Assembly: GCA_002221725.1 (NCBI GenBank) | Contig: NJFT01000279.1 | Coordinates: forward strand, 1-48,650 | Direction: 5' to 3' | From: Scedosporium boydii | Taxonomy: Eukaryota > Ascomycota > Sordariomycetes > Microascales > Microascaceae | Length of the DNA: 48,650 nt | Part shown: one piece after another, positions 21,013-32,243 of the stretch | Numbering within the stretch: position 1 is the stretch's first letter | How the letters are laid out: each line of letters starts with the position of its first letter | Made by a program: the position numbers and the translations under genes | The notes under the pieces: model-generated | Seen by the model: the letters and a program-made list of their open reading frames with translations, nothing else | What the model was told of the DNA's origin: nothing | Database searches by the model: none

Positions 21013-22943
21013 CGTGAACGATCTTTTCTGGTCTGCAACTGACTTGACAGTCTATCGTGATGACTTGACGACAGGGAGGCGAAAAGAATCTCCCCCGTTG
21101 TTCGAACTTTTTTATGCGGAATGATCTCTCCTTTTGAATAAAGGCGGTCTTATAGCGAGAGAGATCCCGACCGCATAATAAACCGGGATTCGACGGCTAT
21201 CTGACTTTTTTTTTTTCTCTCTTTCAAGCGAGTGGCAATATCCGGACACTACGAAGCCTCATCTGCAAACTACCTATGATAGATCCTAGATTTAATTGTC
21301 GTCAGAAAAACACTTAACAGAGGCCCAATAGAAGTACTTCGAATGCCCGCGGGTCGGTAAAATGCGTGGAAGATTCCTTGTTGACAGTTATACCCGGGTC
21401 GTTTATATGAATCAGATGCCGGGGCCGGCCAATCGGCTCCATGAGATAGTTGATGCCATCGCCAAGTTTCCCCACTAAGACAGTCGTCTGCCCAGAGTGG
21501 CCTGGGTCCGTCATCCAAATGAAGTGCAGAATAGATGGATGGCTGTCTCTTTGCGAGGCCCGGGACTTGGTCTTGGCATCCAGAGTCCATCGTTCTACGA
21601 GAGAACACCATGTTGCCGTCTCTCCCAAGGTGCGGTTGATTCCGGGCAGAGCGGGAATAAGGGTGCCGACTGGACCCTCTACATTAATTGACTGATTAGA
21701 CACCTTTGGCAGCTGCGGATCTTGTGGTCTTAAGAAGCAGTGTCTACGTAAGTTGGCTCTTGGTGTAATAACTTCCTATTTTGCCTAATTGATGCTGCAG
21801 CGGCGGCCCTTGTATACCCTGTCAGTGGGCGAGAAGGAAGAAAAGAAGGAAAAAGAAGGACAAGAAGGTTTTCTCAGGAGTGACACCTCTTTCCCTACAC
21901 CAAAGGAAACCCTCCTGTCCTCCTGCCGGTGGTCGCTAGATGTGGGGGCGTTTACAAGAGCAAGGCAGTCTAGACAAGAGTCTCACGAATTCCTTTTCCA
22001 TCAATTGACAGACACATTTTTTTCTTTGCCGGGTTGCCGGCCTTGCCGGCCTTCCTGAGTGGACTCTCTCCATGCTTCCAGACTCCCATGAGCACTTTGC
22101 CCGGTGGTTCAGTCAATAAGGCCATAGAGCGACACGATATTCAGGCGTCTACACCCTCTCCAGCAATACTCCGCACCTTTGGGGAAGACTCATTTACAAA
22201 CAATTCATGCTTCTCTTTTTTTATTTTCCCCTCGTCGCATTATTCCCCTCCAAAGATAGGAAGTAATTTGATGGCAGATCTGCGAGCCGTTCTTAAGCCT
22301 CGGGTGATCATAACTTCATAAGTTCGATTAGAGCATGGCGTGAATTTTGAATACTAGGGTGACCTTAGCTAGGAGAGAAAATCCTAGGCCGAGGTATGGG
22401 GTCAGGAGTCAGGACCTCTCACCGGATTCTCATGGTGGTTACACGATCAATATATCTAGACGGAATTTGAATTTCATTGAACTACATGTCCCGCAGTATC
22501 TTCAATCTAATATCATCGTCACTCTGTCTAGCGAAAGAGTTGAGTTATCTACGAATCTTACTGATTTCGTTTCCTTTTACTTTTTCGTTTTCACCCTGCC
22601 GTTCATAATCTTCCCCTCTACAGAGGCATTTTTCTCTTAGAGATCACATGTTGCGGGGAAGGTACCCAATCCTCGTTGAAAGACTGACCTCGTTGAAACC
22701 TTGAGCCATGTGGGCGAAGTCGTAGCGCTGATTGGGACGAGACTGGGCCGATTGAAGCGCTTCCACTGAGATCCGTCAGCTCTCCCGCGTAGCAATCCGT
22801 AAGAAGTTGAGATTGAAAAATACAGGTCAAATTTTAATTTCTTTTCGAAGGAAAGGTAGTACACCTACAACTTCGTGTCAGAGTTGGCCATATCGACGAC
22901 AGCAACAACCTATTCAGCAGATCATCTGACTTCTGCAGCGGCC
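21013..22943. other. Intergenic, no gene seen
   Basis: This 1.9-kb gap lies between the divergent starts of the tyrosinase and GH31 genes. It contains T/C-rich tracts (21207-21222 and 22560-22600) and a doubled GCCGGCCTT near 22035-22052. A 129-codon minus-strand frame (21314-21703) has no recognisable family and no ATG start. Promoters of both flanking genes should lie at the two ends. Confidence 0.5.
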
Positions 22944-25733
22944 ATGTCTCGCCATGAACGAGTGCCTCGTCGTTACCGACTGGATAACCAGAGTCGGGCA
23001 GGACATGATGGAATCGGACACCCGTCGATTGCACTCTTCTCGGAAGACAACGTATTTCCTTCGTCCTTCAGGTTCACTTTTGACACAATCCGTGACAATG
23101 TATTTCGGCTATGCTTCACCTCGGATACTCATCCCTTGCCCCCATACCCAAGCGTGAAACTCCCCAGCGTGGCTTTGGCGGAGACACCAAAGATCGACTT
23201 AAACTTAGACCGCCAAACAAAGGTGATCAAAACCGGAAAAGCCGAGGCCCTTGTCGAGTGGTCAAACACCCCTATCGTGTCTCTAACGCTCACTGGTGGC
23301 CACGAACCGATTTACCAAGACCTCTCCTTCCGCTCTTACGTGGTCGATGGGGCCGGGATAGCGCACTACTCCAAATACAAAAAGCACACGCTTCATGTTG
23401 GACTAGGCGAGAAGGCGGCGCCAATGGACCTTTCCGGCCGTCACTTTTCCATTACTGCTAGTGATACCTTCGGCTACGACGCATATCTCACCGATCCTCT
23501 GTACAAACACATCCCTCTTCTCATAAACCTTACTCGCCACGGTTGCGTTGGGATTTTCTCTACGGCTCATACGCGCGCTACTTGGAGCGTCGGTTCGGAA
23601 ATTGATGGCCTTTGGGGGCACTTCAAGGTTTACAGACAAGCGTACGGGGGACTTGAGGAATATCTGATCGTCGGAAAGACAGTGGAGGAGGTTGTACGGA
23701 CATACGCCCAGATCGCTGGTTTTCCGCTCCTCGTACCTCGGTACATGATGGGATATATCGGCGGCGGTATGAAGTACAGCATGCAGGATCAGCCGCGAGC
23801 AGCCGATGCCATCTTACAGTTTCTATCAGAGTGCGAGGAGAAAGACATTCCCATCTCAGCATTTCAGACGAGCAGCGGGTATACGGTAGCGGAAGCCGAA
23901 CCTAAAACGCGCAACGTCTTTACGTGGAACCGCCACCGCTTCCCAGATCCGAGAGTATTTACGAGAGAGTGTCACAGGCGGGGAGTCAGACTACTGGCCA
24001 ATATCAAACCATACGTCCTAGCGAACCATCCCGAGTACAAAAAGCTGGTTGAGGCCGGTGCACTCTTCTATGATCCGGTCACAAAGAGCAGCGCCGTTGC
24101 TCGCCTATGGAGTGCCGGCGGTGGAGAGAGCGGCGAGGGTGGTCACATCGATTTCACCAGCAAGACCGGGTTTGAGTGGTGGTACAAGGGCTGCCGAGCC
24201 TTGAAAGAAGCCGGAATCGATGCCATGTGGAATGACAACAACGAGTATAATATTCCGAGCGACGACTGGGTTTGCGCGCTGGAGACGGTGGTAGGTGGTG
24301 AGGCCCAAAAGGCGAGCGAGCGGTACGTGGGACGATGGGGACGGGCCCTACACACGGAGTTAATGGCAAAAAGCTCTCATGATGCCTGCATCGACCACGC
24401 GCCTGATGAGAGACCCGTCGTATTAACCCGCAGTGCTACGGCGGGAACAATGAGATACGCCTCTTGCTCGTGGGGCGGGGATAACGTTACCAGCTGGGAG
24501 AGCATGAAAGGTGGTAATGCCTTGGCTCTGAATGCCGGATTCTCCCTCCTCCAGGTTAGTATCTCGTTCCAGCAGTCTAACAGAACAGTGTTCTTAAAAC
24601 AAATTCTAACGCTACGGTGCCGCAGTGCTATGGGCATGATATTGGTGGTAGGTATTTAATCGCATTGAAATAAAGCCTCCAGAGATCAATGTTGTGCGAA
24701 GTGCTGACTTCATACTCAAGGGTTCGAGGGCCCACAGCCGTCGCCTGAACTTCTTGTTCGTTGGGTTCAACTCGGCATCCATTCTCCGCGCTTCGCTATA
24801 AACTGCTACAAGACATCGGTCGATGATAACCTGGTTGGAGAGGTAATAGAGCCATGGATGTATCCTAGTACAACCCCGGTCATCCGTGCCGCCATCAAGC
24901 GACGTTACGAGCTCATACCATACACATACTCTTTGTCTCTGAAGTCTCATCTAACCGCCATTCCACCACAAAGATGGACCGGCTGGGGCTACGAATCAGA
25001 CCCGGAAGTCTGGGGCAAGGAGATCGCCAAAGGCGAGACACAATATTGGTTTGGCGATGCGCTCCTAGTTGCCGGGGTTTACGAACCAGGAATGACCAGT
25101 GCCCGGGTTTACCTCCCAAAAAACACTGAACCTTCTTCCGCCATAGATTGGGGCTTTCTCAATACGAACGCGCCGTATCAACATTTGCCGTCTGGACAAT
25201 GGCACACCGTAACTTCAGCCTGGTATGATTTTATCCCGGTTCTAGCGAAATGCGGGACGGCCGTACCTGTGGGCAAGGATAGGGTCACGACAAGTCGCCA
25301 AGGAATCCAGGAAGATGAAGACGAGTTTCCGGGTATGGAGAAAGACGACTGGAGAGGTGTGGAGATCTTCCCGGCGCCACAATGTTCTGGTGGCAGTGTG
25401 GGAAGTTCCTCCATTTCGAACGGATCTATCACCTTCGAAAACAGTTGGATGGAAGATGATGGGATTAGCGCTCAGTCCAGGCTCGATATCTGCACCGTCC
25501 GAGTTGCCTACACTATCAGCAGTGTTCCTGAAGACGGTATCATAGTGAAGGTGGTCGTCGAGAAGACCAAAAGTTGGGAGCCCCTTTGGCTTGCTCATGG
25601 ACTGGATGTAATTCTTCCAGTCGGAGAGGAACGAAGTGTGACATCCGTCGAGGGGGGCGGGACGGTGGTGGAACGGGGCCGTGACACTAAGGGACGGAGA
25701 GTATGGAATATCCCCGTGCTGAGGGTAGCCTAA
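22944..25733 (+). CDS. Glycoside hydrolase family 31 (alpha-glucosidase/alpha-xylosidase type), 881 aa
   Basis: Three exons: 22944-24554, a 22-nt micro-exon 24626-24647, and 24721-25733. Both introns are GT-AG (71 and 73 nt), and skipping the micro-exon would break the frame inside the conserved C-Y-G-H-D-I-G-G-F block. The N-terminal galactose-mutarotase-like domain carries GLGEKAAP and DPLYKHIP. The (beta/alpha)8 barrel holds the nucleophile D431 in MWNDNNE and the acid/base D513 in WGGDN. A beta-rich C-terminal domain follows. GH31 enzymes release alpha-linked glucose or xylose with retention. No signal peptide is seen from the chosen ATG (22944), so an intracellular enzyme is likely. The frame is open upstream to 22875, but only a GTG lies there. 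Confidence 0.92.
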
Positions 25734-26528
25734 AGCTAGAACTTCGAAAGGATATGGTGTCAGGTCTTGGAGTAGATCAAACTGTATTCAAGCCCTACTA
25801 TCTGGAACTCTTCGCATTCCTCTTTCGTTGACCATTAAGCTTGGCCTTCTGAGCACAGAGTCTTGGAGGAAAACCATGCCCTGCAGAGCTGCAGGGAGAG
25901 TGAGTTTTTCCTTCAGATTGGTGAATGGCTGGTTTCGTACATGCTGGAGCAGGCTGCGCGATAAATTATCCATTGGGCATGAGCACTAGGTCCACTAGGT
26001 CAAGTGTTGGGCCACAGCCCCAGCGCCAGGATCTCATTGCCAATTCGATGGTGTGATTAGGGGCCCCAATCTCTCACCCATGCAGGAGTCGAGGAATCAC
26101 AGCAATTTAAATTCAAGACCAGTAAAGAAGGCAAGCAGGGCTCATTCGCGGCCCACCCGACATCCACCCCATCAAACTCGGGCTAATAATACCCCCTCCC
26201 CCTCATCTCCTTTCTTCAGCTGACAGGTCCGAAATGATAATTCCGTGGCGATCGAAGCGAGTCGATAGTTCAATGCAACCTTTCTGTTAACTATTGGGTA
26301 GCCTGGTCACCGAAAGCCAGCCACCATCATCCTAAAATGGTCACGGAAGGTCGGTTACTTCGACTCGTTTGTGCCAGCTACAAAGCTGCTAAGCGTGGTG
26401 GCTTTCTCGATCACGAGCCTGCTGTCTTATCCAACTCGCGTTGAGCTGAACAGAAAAAATCACGCAGCAAGACACGTTCTCACTCCATACCACTTTCCCC
26501 GCTGGTGGTGCCTGCAAACCGTCACGAC
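25734..26528. other. Intergenic, promoter region of the HET gene
   Basis: The 795 bp hold no convincing gene. The stretch from about 26150 to 26215 is C-rich, as is common upstream of fungal starts. Confidence 0.45.
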
Positions 26529-29000
26529 ATGGCAACAACGGACCTTCGTCTTCAAGTCTCCCGCTCACGGGCTAGGACATACAGTAATGAGCATGTGCCT
26601 CCGTACCGTTACAGAACTTTAACGAATCCCACGCAGTCCCTGCGCTTCTTAAGGTTGAAACGGGCGAAGGTGGGGTATGAAATAATTGATTGCGAGCTTG
26701 TCACGCTGGACCTCTTCGACGAAGATGGAGGGATCTCCAACGCCATCCGCGACGAGAAATACTCCGCATTATCATGGTGCTGGGGCAGCGACGACACCCT
26801 AAAGCACGAGATTTACATTCATGAGGGAAATGACGTCTTCTCCCTAGGAGTACGCAAGAACTTGTATGACGCGCTTCTTGCCCTACGGCGCACAAACAAG
26901 AACATAACGCTTTGGGTAGATGCCGTCTGCATCAACCAGAACGCCTTTTTTGAGCGCAACCACCAGATCCAGCTGATGAACCTCATTTATGGCTTGGCTG
27001 AGAGTGTTCTCGTGTGGCTCGGCGAGGCCGACGATGACAGTAAGGAGGCGATGCGTTTTATCCGCGAAAAGATGCTCCAGCTTTCGCAATTTGACGAATG
27101 CTTTAAGGAGGATGCAGCTCCGAAGTGGCGGTCATTCCTGAACTTCATGAGGAGGCCGTGGTTCTCAAGGAGCTGGATTATCCAGGAGATCGCGCTTGCA
27201 CAAGACGCGAAGGTTATTTGTGGAAGACAAGATAGCGACCGCATCCAATGGGATGACTTTGCGGATGCGGTTCAGCTCTTTGTCGACATCGAAACGAGCT
27301 CCCATCGCATTTCCAACCTCATCCAGGAACGCACCGACTTCCGCAACAAACCCCGTACGTTTGAGGACGCGTCCTCGCTTCCAGCCGCCATCCTTGTCGA
27401 AGCGACGAGGAGTCTCTTTGTGAAGTATGACGCAGGCCCGGACCGTGGCACTCAGAGAGAACCCGTCATGAAGCTAGAGTATCTTGCCTGGCACTTTTCT
27501 GTCTTCGAGGTCACCGTACCACATGACAGTATATACGCGCTTCTATCCATCTCCAGCGATGCAGTCCCTGCTGGCGCGAGGAAGACTTCAGAGGCGGCAG
27601 ATTCGAACAAGCCTGCGCCCAATGCCCCTACAAATACAGACATCTTGAAGAAGTACCAATCCGAGTTAATCGAGTGGACCGTTTCACATTCTCGGAGAAC
27701 ACGCGCCCGTCAATTCACCGTCGATTACGAAGAAGATTACGTGGAGGCGTGTCGCGAGTTTGTCGAATTTTGTATACACAATGCGGATCCCTCTCGCGCC
27801 CTGGACATCCTGTGCCGGCCGTGGTCACAACCGCAAGAGAAGATCAGTAAATATATGGGCAAGAAAAGACGACTAACAGATTTGCCGTCGTGGGTCTGTC
27901 AGGTCACAGGGTCCTCGCATGTCGTTCATCCGTTCCACAGCCATGGGAGCTACGAGCCCATCATCAGCAGGAGAAATGCCGACAGCCTTGTAGGGTCTCC
28001 CACCTTCAGTGCCAGGAACTATAACGCCACGGGAAGAAAGCCAGTCGCTTCCCGATTTTTGAGGTTCGATAGTCCCAAGTCGCCCGACTACTATAACATG
28101 TTCGTTTTCGGGTTCGAGCTCGATGAGATTGAAGAGGTGCAGGATGCTTCGCAGGGAGGCCACGTTCCAATTGAATGGGCACGGACATGCGGGTGGACGA
28201 GTGTGGACCAGCAGGCTCCAGAAGAGTTTTGGCGCACTTTAGTAGCGGATCGGGGGTGGTTATCTGCCACACCGCCCAAGTACTTCGCCCGCGCTTGCCA
28301 GGAAGCGTTCAGATCAGCATTCTATACGGGGTACCTACGCCCCAGTGACCATATCAGCCACGGCCACTCGTCTGTTCTTGCAGACTTTTGTCGTCGAGTT
28401 GAAGTGGTGGTGTGGAACAGGGCACTTGTAAAGACGAAAAGCAACCGAATCGGGCTTGTGCCAAAGGGTGTGCAAAAAGGAGACCTTGTCTCAATCTTGT
28501 ACGGGTGCAGCGTTCCCGTTGTCTTGCGCAGGTTCAAGAAAAACGTCACCGAGTACGAAAGAGAGAAGATGGAGAAGGAGAAGGAAAAGAAGGAGAAGTG
28601 GGCCTACCACGCCAAAAATTTTATATCAGCAATCGAGCGTCGCAGGACGCGGAGGAGGGAATCAGATGCTCAGGCAGCTCTGTCTCCCACATCCCCAAGG
28701 GCCCAGGCATTCTTCTCAGACTCGGTACCGACAAAGTCTGCTAGATCCCGTTCTCCTCTGTCACCGTCCAAAGCGCCTATGAAGCCCCCAAAGCCAGACA
28801 GGCTACTATCCCTAGTTGAGAAGAAGTCTGCTGTTGCCGACTTCGATAGTTATGACTCGGACCCATTTTCGGCATTAACTCCCACCCAGCATTATCACGT
28901 GTTCAAAGGCGAGTGTTACATCCACGGAATGATGGACGGCCAAGCTATTCAGTATCGAGAGAAGAGTGGTATCCAGAACTCACTTTTTGAGATTCGATAA
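26529..29000 (+). CDS. HET-domain (heterokaryon-incompatibility-type) protein, 823 aa, intronless
   Basis: A single open frame begins at ATG 26529; the frame is open to 26505, but only GTG occurs there. The HET domain spans about residues 78-225 with its standard landmarks: Y-S-A-L-S-W-C-W-G, WVDAVCINQ, then ER-x-x-QI, VLVWLG and RPWFSRSWIIQE. The middle region is unassigned. Near the C-terminus is a strongly charged helix (EKMEKEKEKKEKW) with a following R-rich patch, then a Ser/Pro-rich linker and a short conserved-looking end containing H-x-F-x-G-x-x-Y. HET proteins act in allorecognition and programmed cell death after hyphal fusion, though most members are uncharacterised. The lack of introns is common in this family. 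No partner gene (NLR or amyloid-signalling) is adjacent. Confidence 0.93.
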   Translation: MATTDLRLQVSRSRARTYSNEHVPPYRYRTLTNPTQSLRFLRLKRAKVGYEIIDCELVTLDLFDEDGGISNAIRDEKYSALSWCWGSDDTLKHEIYIHEGNDVFSLGVRKNLYDALLALRRTNKNITLWVDAVCINQNAFFERNHQIQLMNLIYGLAESVLVWLGEADDDSKEAMRFIREKMLQLSQFDECFKEDAAPKWRSFLNFMRRPWFSRSWIIQEIALAQDAKVICGRQDSDRIQWDDFADAVQLFVDIETSSHRISNLIQERTDFRNKPRTFEDASSLPAAILVEATRSLFVKYDAGPDRGTQREPVMKLEYLAWHFSVFEVTVPHDSIYALLSISSDAVPAGARKTSEAADSNKPAPNAPTNTDILKKYQSELIEWTVSHSRRTRARQFTVDYEEDYVEACREFVEFCIHNADPSRALDILCRPWSQPQEKISKYMGKKRRLTDLPSWVCQVTGSSHVVHPFHSHGSYEPIISRRNADSLVGSPTFSARNYNATGRKPVASRFLRFDSPKSPDYYNMFVFGFELDEIEEVQDASQGGHVPIEWARTCGWTSVDQQAPEEFWRTLVADRGWLSATPPKYFARACQEAFRSAFYTGYLRPSDHISHGHSSVLADFCRRVEVVVWNRALVKTKSNRIGLVPKGVQKGDLVSILYGCSVPVVLRRFKKNVTEYEREKMEKEKEKKEKWAYHAKNFISAIERRRTRRRESDAQAALSPTSPRAQAFFSDSVPTKSARSRSPLSPSKAPMKPPKPDRLLSLVEKKSAVADFDSYDSDPFSALTPTQHYHVFKGECYIHGMMDGQAIQYREKSGIQNSLFEIR

Positions 29001-29305
29001 AAGATCAAGACTGAAAGAGCTAGTGGAATTCGGCAGGTGTATCGCATGATTACGCAGGCCGTGGCAATTTCGTGCAATCATTTTTATGTGTACCTCAACA
29101 TCACGAAAGCTGTATTTCTGACATAGCCTTAGAACTATACAATGATAATGCATAATTAGATGTTGACCGCACATCATCACAAGACTGGTTGATAAGCTAT
29201 GCCTGTTAACGAGCACAGGTGGAAAGAAAAACTTCTGAGAATGGCGGGGTGCATCCACTTTTCACTATTGTACTCTCGATGGCGAAACTAACGCCAATTA
29301 AATCT

Positions 29306-29405
29306 GGTAAGATGGCCGAGCGGTCTAAGGCGCCAGGTTAAGGTTAGCTTAACATCGATTCCTGGTCCAGGAAACTGGGCGTGAGTTCGAATCTCACTCT
29401 TATCA
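29306..29405 (+). tRNA. tRNA-Leu (anticodon AAG) with a 16-nt intron
   Basis: The acceptor stem GGTAAGA pairs with TCTTATC (one G-U), followed by discriminator A. The D arm (GCC...GGC), the anticodon stem CCAGG/CCTGG, a long variable arm (CCAG-GAAA-CTGG) and the T arm GTGAG-TTCGAAT-CTCAC are all present, so this is a type II tRNA. The anticodon AAG lies at 29340-29342. The intron (about 29344-29359) sits one base 3' of the anticodon, the canonical place. A T5 run at 29416-29420 suits RNA polymerase III termination. Confidence 0.93.
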
Positions 29406-30933
29406 AGAACATTTATTTTTGTTTCGGATTTTTCTTCTCTTTTTGTCCGCAGAATCACCTTATTTGGGCACACACATATGAATCAAGAGGTTTCCGGTTT
29501 TTCGTTGATTTCAGTCAAGCTTACCCGAGACTCCGAGACGCCTCTGGCCTACGCTAATAATCCCGAGAGGAGCCCGGCGGGAATGATTCCGTCCGCAGCC
29601 CCTCGTAGGACGCGGTAGGGTATATGTGGTGGCGAAGTTCGGAATCATGTTCGTTTCTTGTTCATTCGGAGCCCTATTCACTATCCCATAAACTTTAATT
29701 CCACGTAGAAGCAACCCTGTACTCAACCTCAACCGCTGAGCGGCGGGGAAAAGTAACAAGTATTAAACTATTGTTTGCACGGAAGGTTCACGGATTTCCC
29801 TTGAACTTTCGCCTCACCACGTCATACTAAATCTACGCTGCGCTACCTCGCAGGCCCCCATCCCTTGCTTATACTTTGGATAATAGTGTCTAGGTACTGG
29901 CGAAGAACTTGGGCTTGCCACCAGAGCGTTTAGACACAATGGCCATGCTATATCGTGATCATGTTTTATGGGAAACGAGACGCGACGATTACTCAACTCT
30001 TCTCATTTTTCTGAGACGCACCCAAGTTGAAATGGAAACCAACTTGTCAAATGCGATGAATTGTCCTGGAGGGCCATGAAAACAACACAAGGCTCCGCTC
30101 AAGCCCTCACCTCTAGGATATTGTCGGGGTGGAGGGCCGACAAAGTATCTCATCTATGCATCCATGTATGCGTCCGATGTGGTGATATGAGTTCAACTAG
30201 CGATTCTGCTTTGTTGTGGGTGCTTTGCGAGATTTACTTTTTCATCGTGTAGAGCGATTGGTTAATGAGGAGTGCATAGCTCAGACAGCGACCCCGCGGT
30301 CATAGAATCGCCACGATTCACTGTGTTCCAAGATTCTGGTTGCTCTACATGTGTCTCATTTTCAAGACATCAGAGCAGAGTGAGGAAGTGCAATGAGGAC
30401 ACGGTTGGACCAATCTACGAAGTAATGAGGACTGATTATCCCTGCCACGTACATGCCTCTTTGTGTGCCACCATATCTGCAGTTCTACATCAATCTGGAC
30501 ACGACACTCCCTTTCAGCTTTGAAGTACATATGTACAAGCTACCTTGTAGACGCGATATATCCCAAGACTGTGTCGAACGCGGGGAAATAAGGCGGGGAA
30601 GGGACGATAATCGACCCCGCCCTCTTTTCGTTGCCTCGAGGTCATTCACGAAATCACGGTTCGGCTTGTCTATATCCGCAGAATAGTCCCGGTAAATAAA
30701 TGCATGCGTTCATTTAACCGACTTCATATTGCCATCACTGGAATAAGTCTTGTGTATTAGCTGCCAGTACCATACGGCCCGGCGGAGATATAACTGTTTT
30801 GTAGAGCCGTTCTCGGTGCGTTCCTTTTAAGATTCCGGGACCTCGGTGATGGCTTTGGATCCGCTTTCCCCACGACTTGTAAACTACCAACTCCTCGGTC
30901 GTCTTTTATTGCCAGCGCTTTGATCCGATCAGG
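29406..30933. other. Intergenic, no gene seen
   Basis: About 1.5 kb follow the tRNA. I found no coding frame with domain content and no repeats beyond short runs. The last few hundred bases should be the promoter of the secreted-protein gene at 30934. Confidence 0.45.
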
Positions 30934-31786
30934 ATGGTTTCGCCAAGTGTGAACCTGGTAGTTTTACTCTCATGTGGCCTGGCTAGAGGCCTAGCGGCAA
31001 TGGCCTCCCGGTTCAACGGGGAAGGTGGTATCGATAGTCCAGTTGCTCCCACACAATCGGAAACCACTTGTTTGGCCTCAGATGCCATCCAGAGTGCGAG
31101 TGCGTCAACAGGGCAAGAGGAAGGCATTCCGGGAGCCCTGCCTGGTCAAGTCGACTCCGAGGTGTAACTTCTACCTATTTTACCAGCGTCAAATGCGTTT
31201 CCCCTTCTGCGGATACCACTAACTTTTGCCTAGTGACGGTGCCAACTTTATCAACTTTTGCGCAGGCCAGGAGCTGACAAACGGCAGGCAGGTGGCAATG
31301 GGCTCTTGCAACAGCATACCGATGGGGAAGATTCCCGCCGCTACCAACATGATCGGTTCCATCATTGTTCATCCTCAACCCGGCGACAAGTTACCGGCTA
31401 ATGAAAATTTTAACATTTCGGTCCAGACCTTACACCTCCGAGCTGGTTTCCAAGCGAACCCATCCTCGAGCTACTATGCCGCACCGCAAAATTTGGATGA
31501 GAATGGAGATGTTATCGGACACTGTCACGTTACAATCCAGGATATTGGATCATTGCGAACCACGAAAGCTCCTGATCCTCGGGAGTTTGCGTACTTTACC
31601 GTGATCAATAACGAGGGTGATGGCGAAGGGCTTCTCCAGACTACTGTGAGCGGTGGGCTTCCAGCCGGGGCCTATCGAATTTGCACAATGATCGTTTCTC
31701 GAAACCACCAGCCTGTGATCATGCCGGTTGGACAACGGGGAGCACAGGATGACTGCACGAAATTTCTGGTTATCGGGGAGGAATGA
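30934..31786 (+). CDS. Conserved secreted fungal protein of unknown function, 260 aa
   Basis: Exon 1 (30934-31163) encodes a signal peptide (hydrophobic VNLVVLLSCGLARGLA) and a low-complexity polar stretch. After a 70-nt intron with a CTAAC branch site, exon 2 (31234-31786) encodes a compact domain. Its landmarks are DGANFINFC, GSCN-x-I-x-MG-x-IPA, a central Y-Y-x-A-P-Q, GHCHVTIQD, a G-L-L-x-T-T-V-x-GGLPAG-x-YR segment and NHQPVIMPV-x-QRGAQDDCTKF. I recognise this as a widespread secreted fungal family that databases often mislabel; its function is unknown. Conserved His and Cys residues may bind metal or form disulfides, but this is speculation. Confidence 0.88.
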
Positions 31787-32243
31787 GTCCGGCGATAAAG
31801 AGCATGCTTCAATATATATGGGAACACATCGCGAATGGATATATTGCAGTTCGTGGTCGATAAGGATTCAGTCGGCTTTTCAAAAGCCTGAACAGGGGCA
31901 ATCGCCGAACACAGCACTGCTGATGATGCCCGAGCACCAGAGGAAGAAGAGGACGAAAAGAAAACGAAAAGGGGCAGAAGAATTATAGAAATAATATAGA
32001 ATATATATATATATATATCCAAACAAAACTATAACGCATTGAAAAACAATACACTGGTCCCAATCGTCGAAATCCAAAGCTCCCTTTTACAAAACTAAAA
32101 TTGCCCTCCATGAAAACAGCATATTTGCGACAACCTAATCGGAGTTGCCGTTCCATCGCAAATCCACTCTTACCCCTCGGTCGGTCCGGCGACATTTTTT
32201 TTTTCTCTTCGTTTCCTTTTTACTCGGCAAGAATCATCAAGCC
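31787..32243. other. Convergent spacer with short AT repeat
   Basis: The gap between the convergent secreted-protein and chromo-protein genes contains an (AT)n run near 32001-32019 and A/G-rich sequence before it. No gene is seen. Confidence 0.5.

Noticed and set aside
21314..21703. 129-codon minus-strand ORF
   Set aside because: It begins with a non-ATG codon, has no domain and shows no conserved-looking motif.
22875..22943. N-terminal extension of the GH31 gene to 22875
   Set aside because: The upstream frame opens with GTG; the first ATG is at 22944.
26505..26528. Earlier start for the HET gene
   Set aside because: Only GTG codons lie upstream of ATG 26529 in that frame.
31226..31233. 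Secreted protein starting at 31226 without exon 1
   Set aside because: It would lose the signal peptide. The 70-nt intron 31164-31233 with a CTAAC branch site connects a clear signal-peptide exon.
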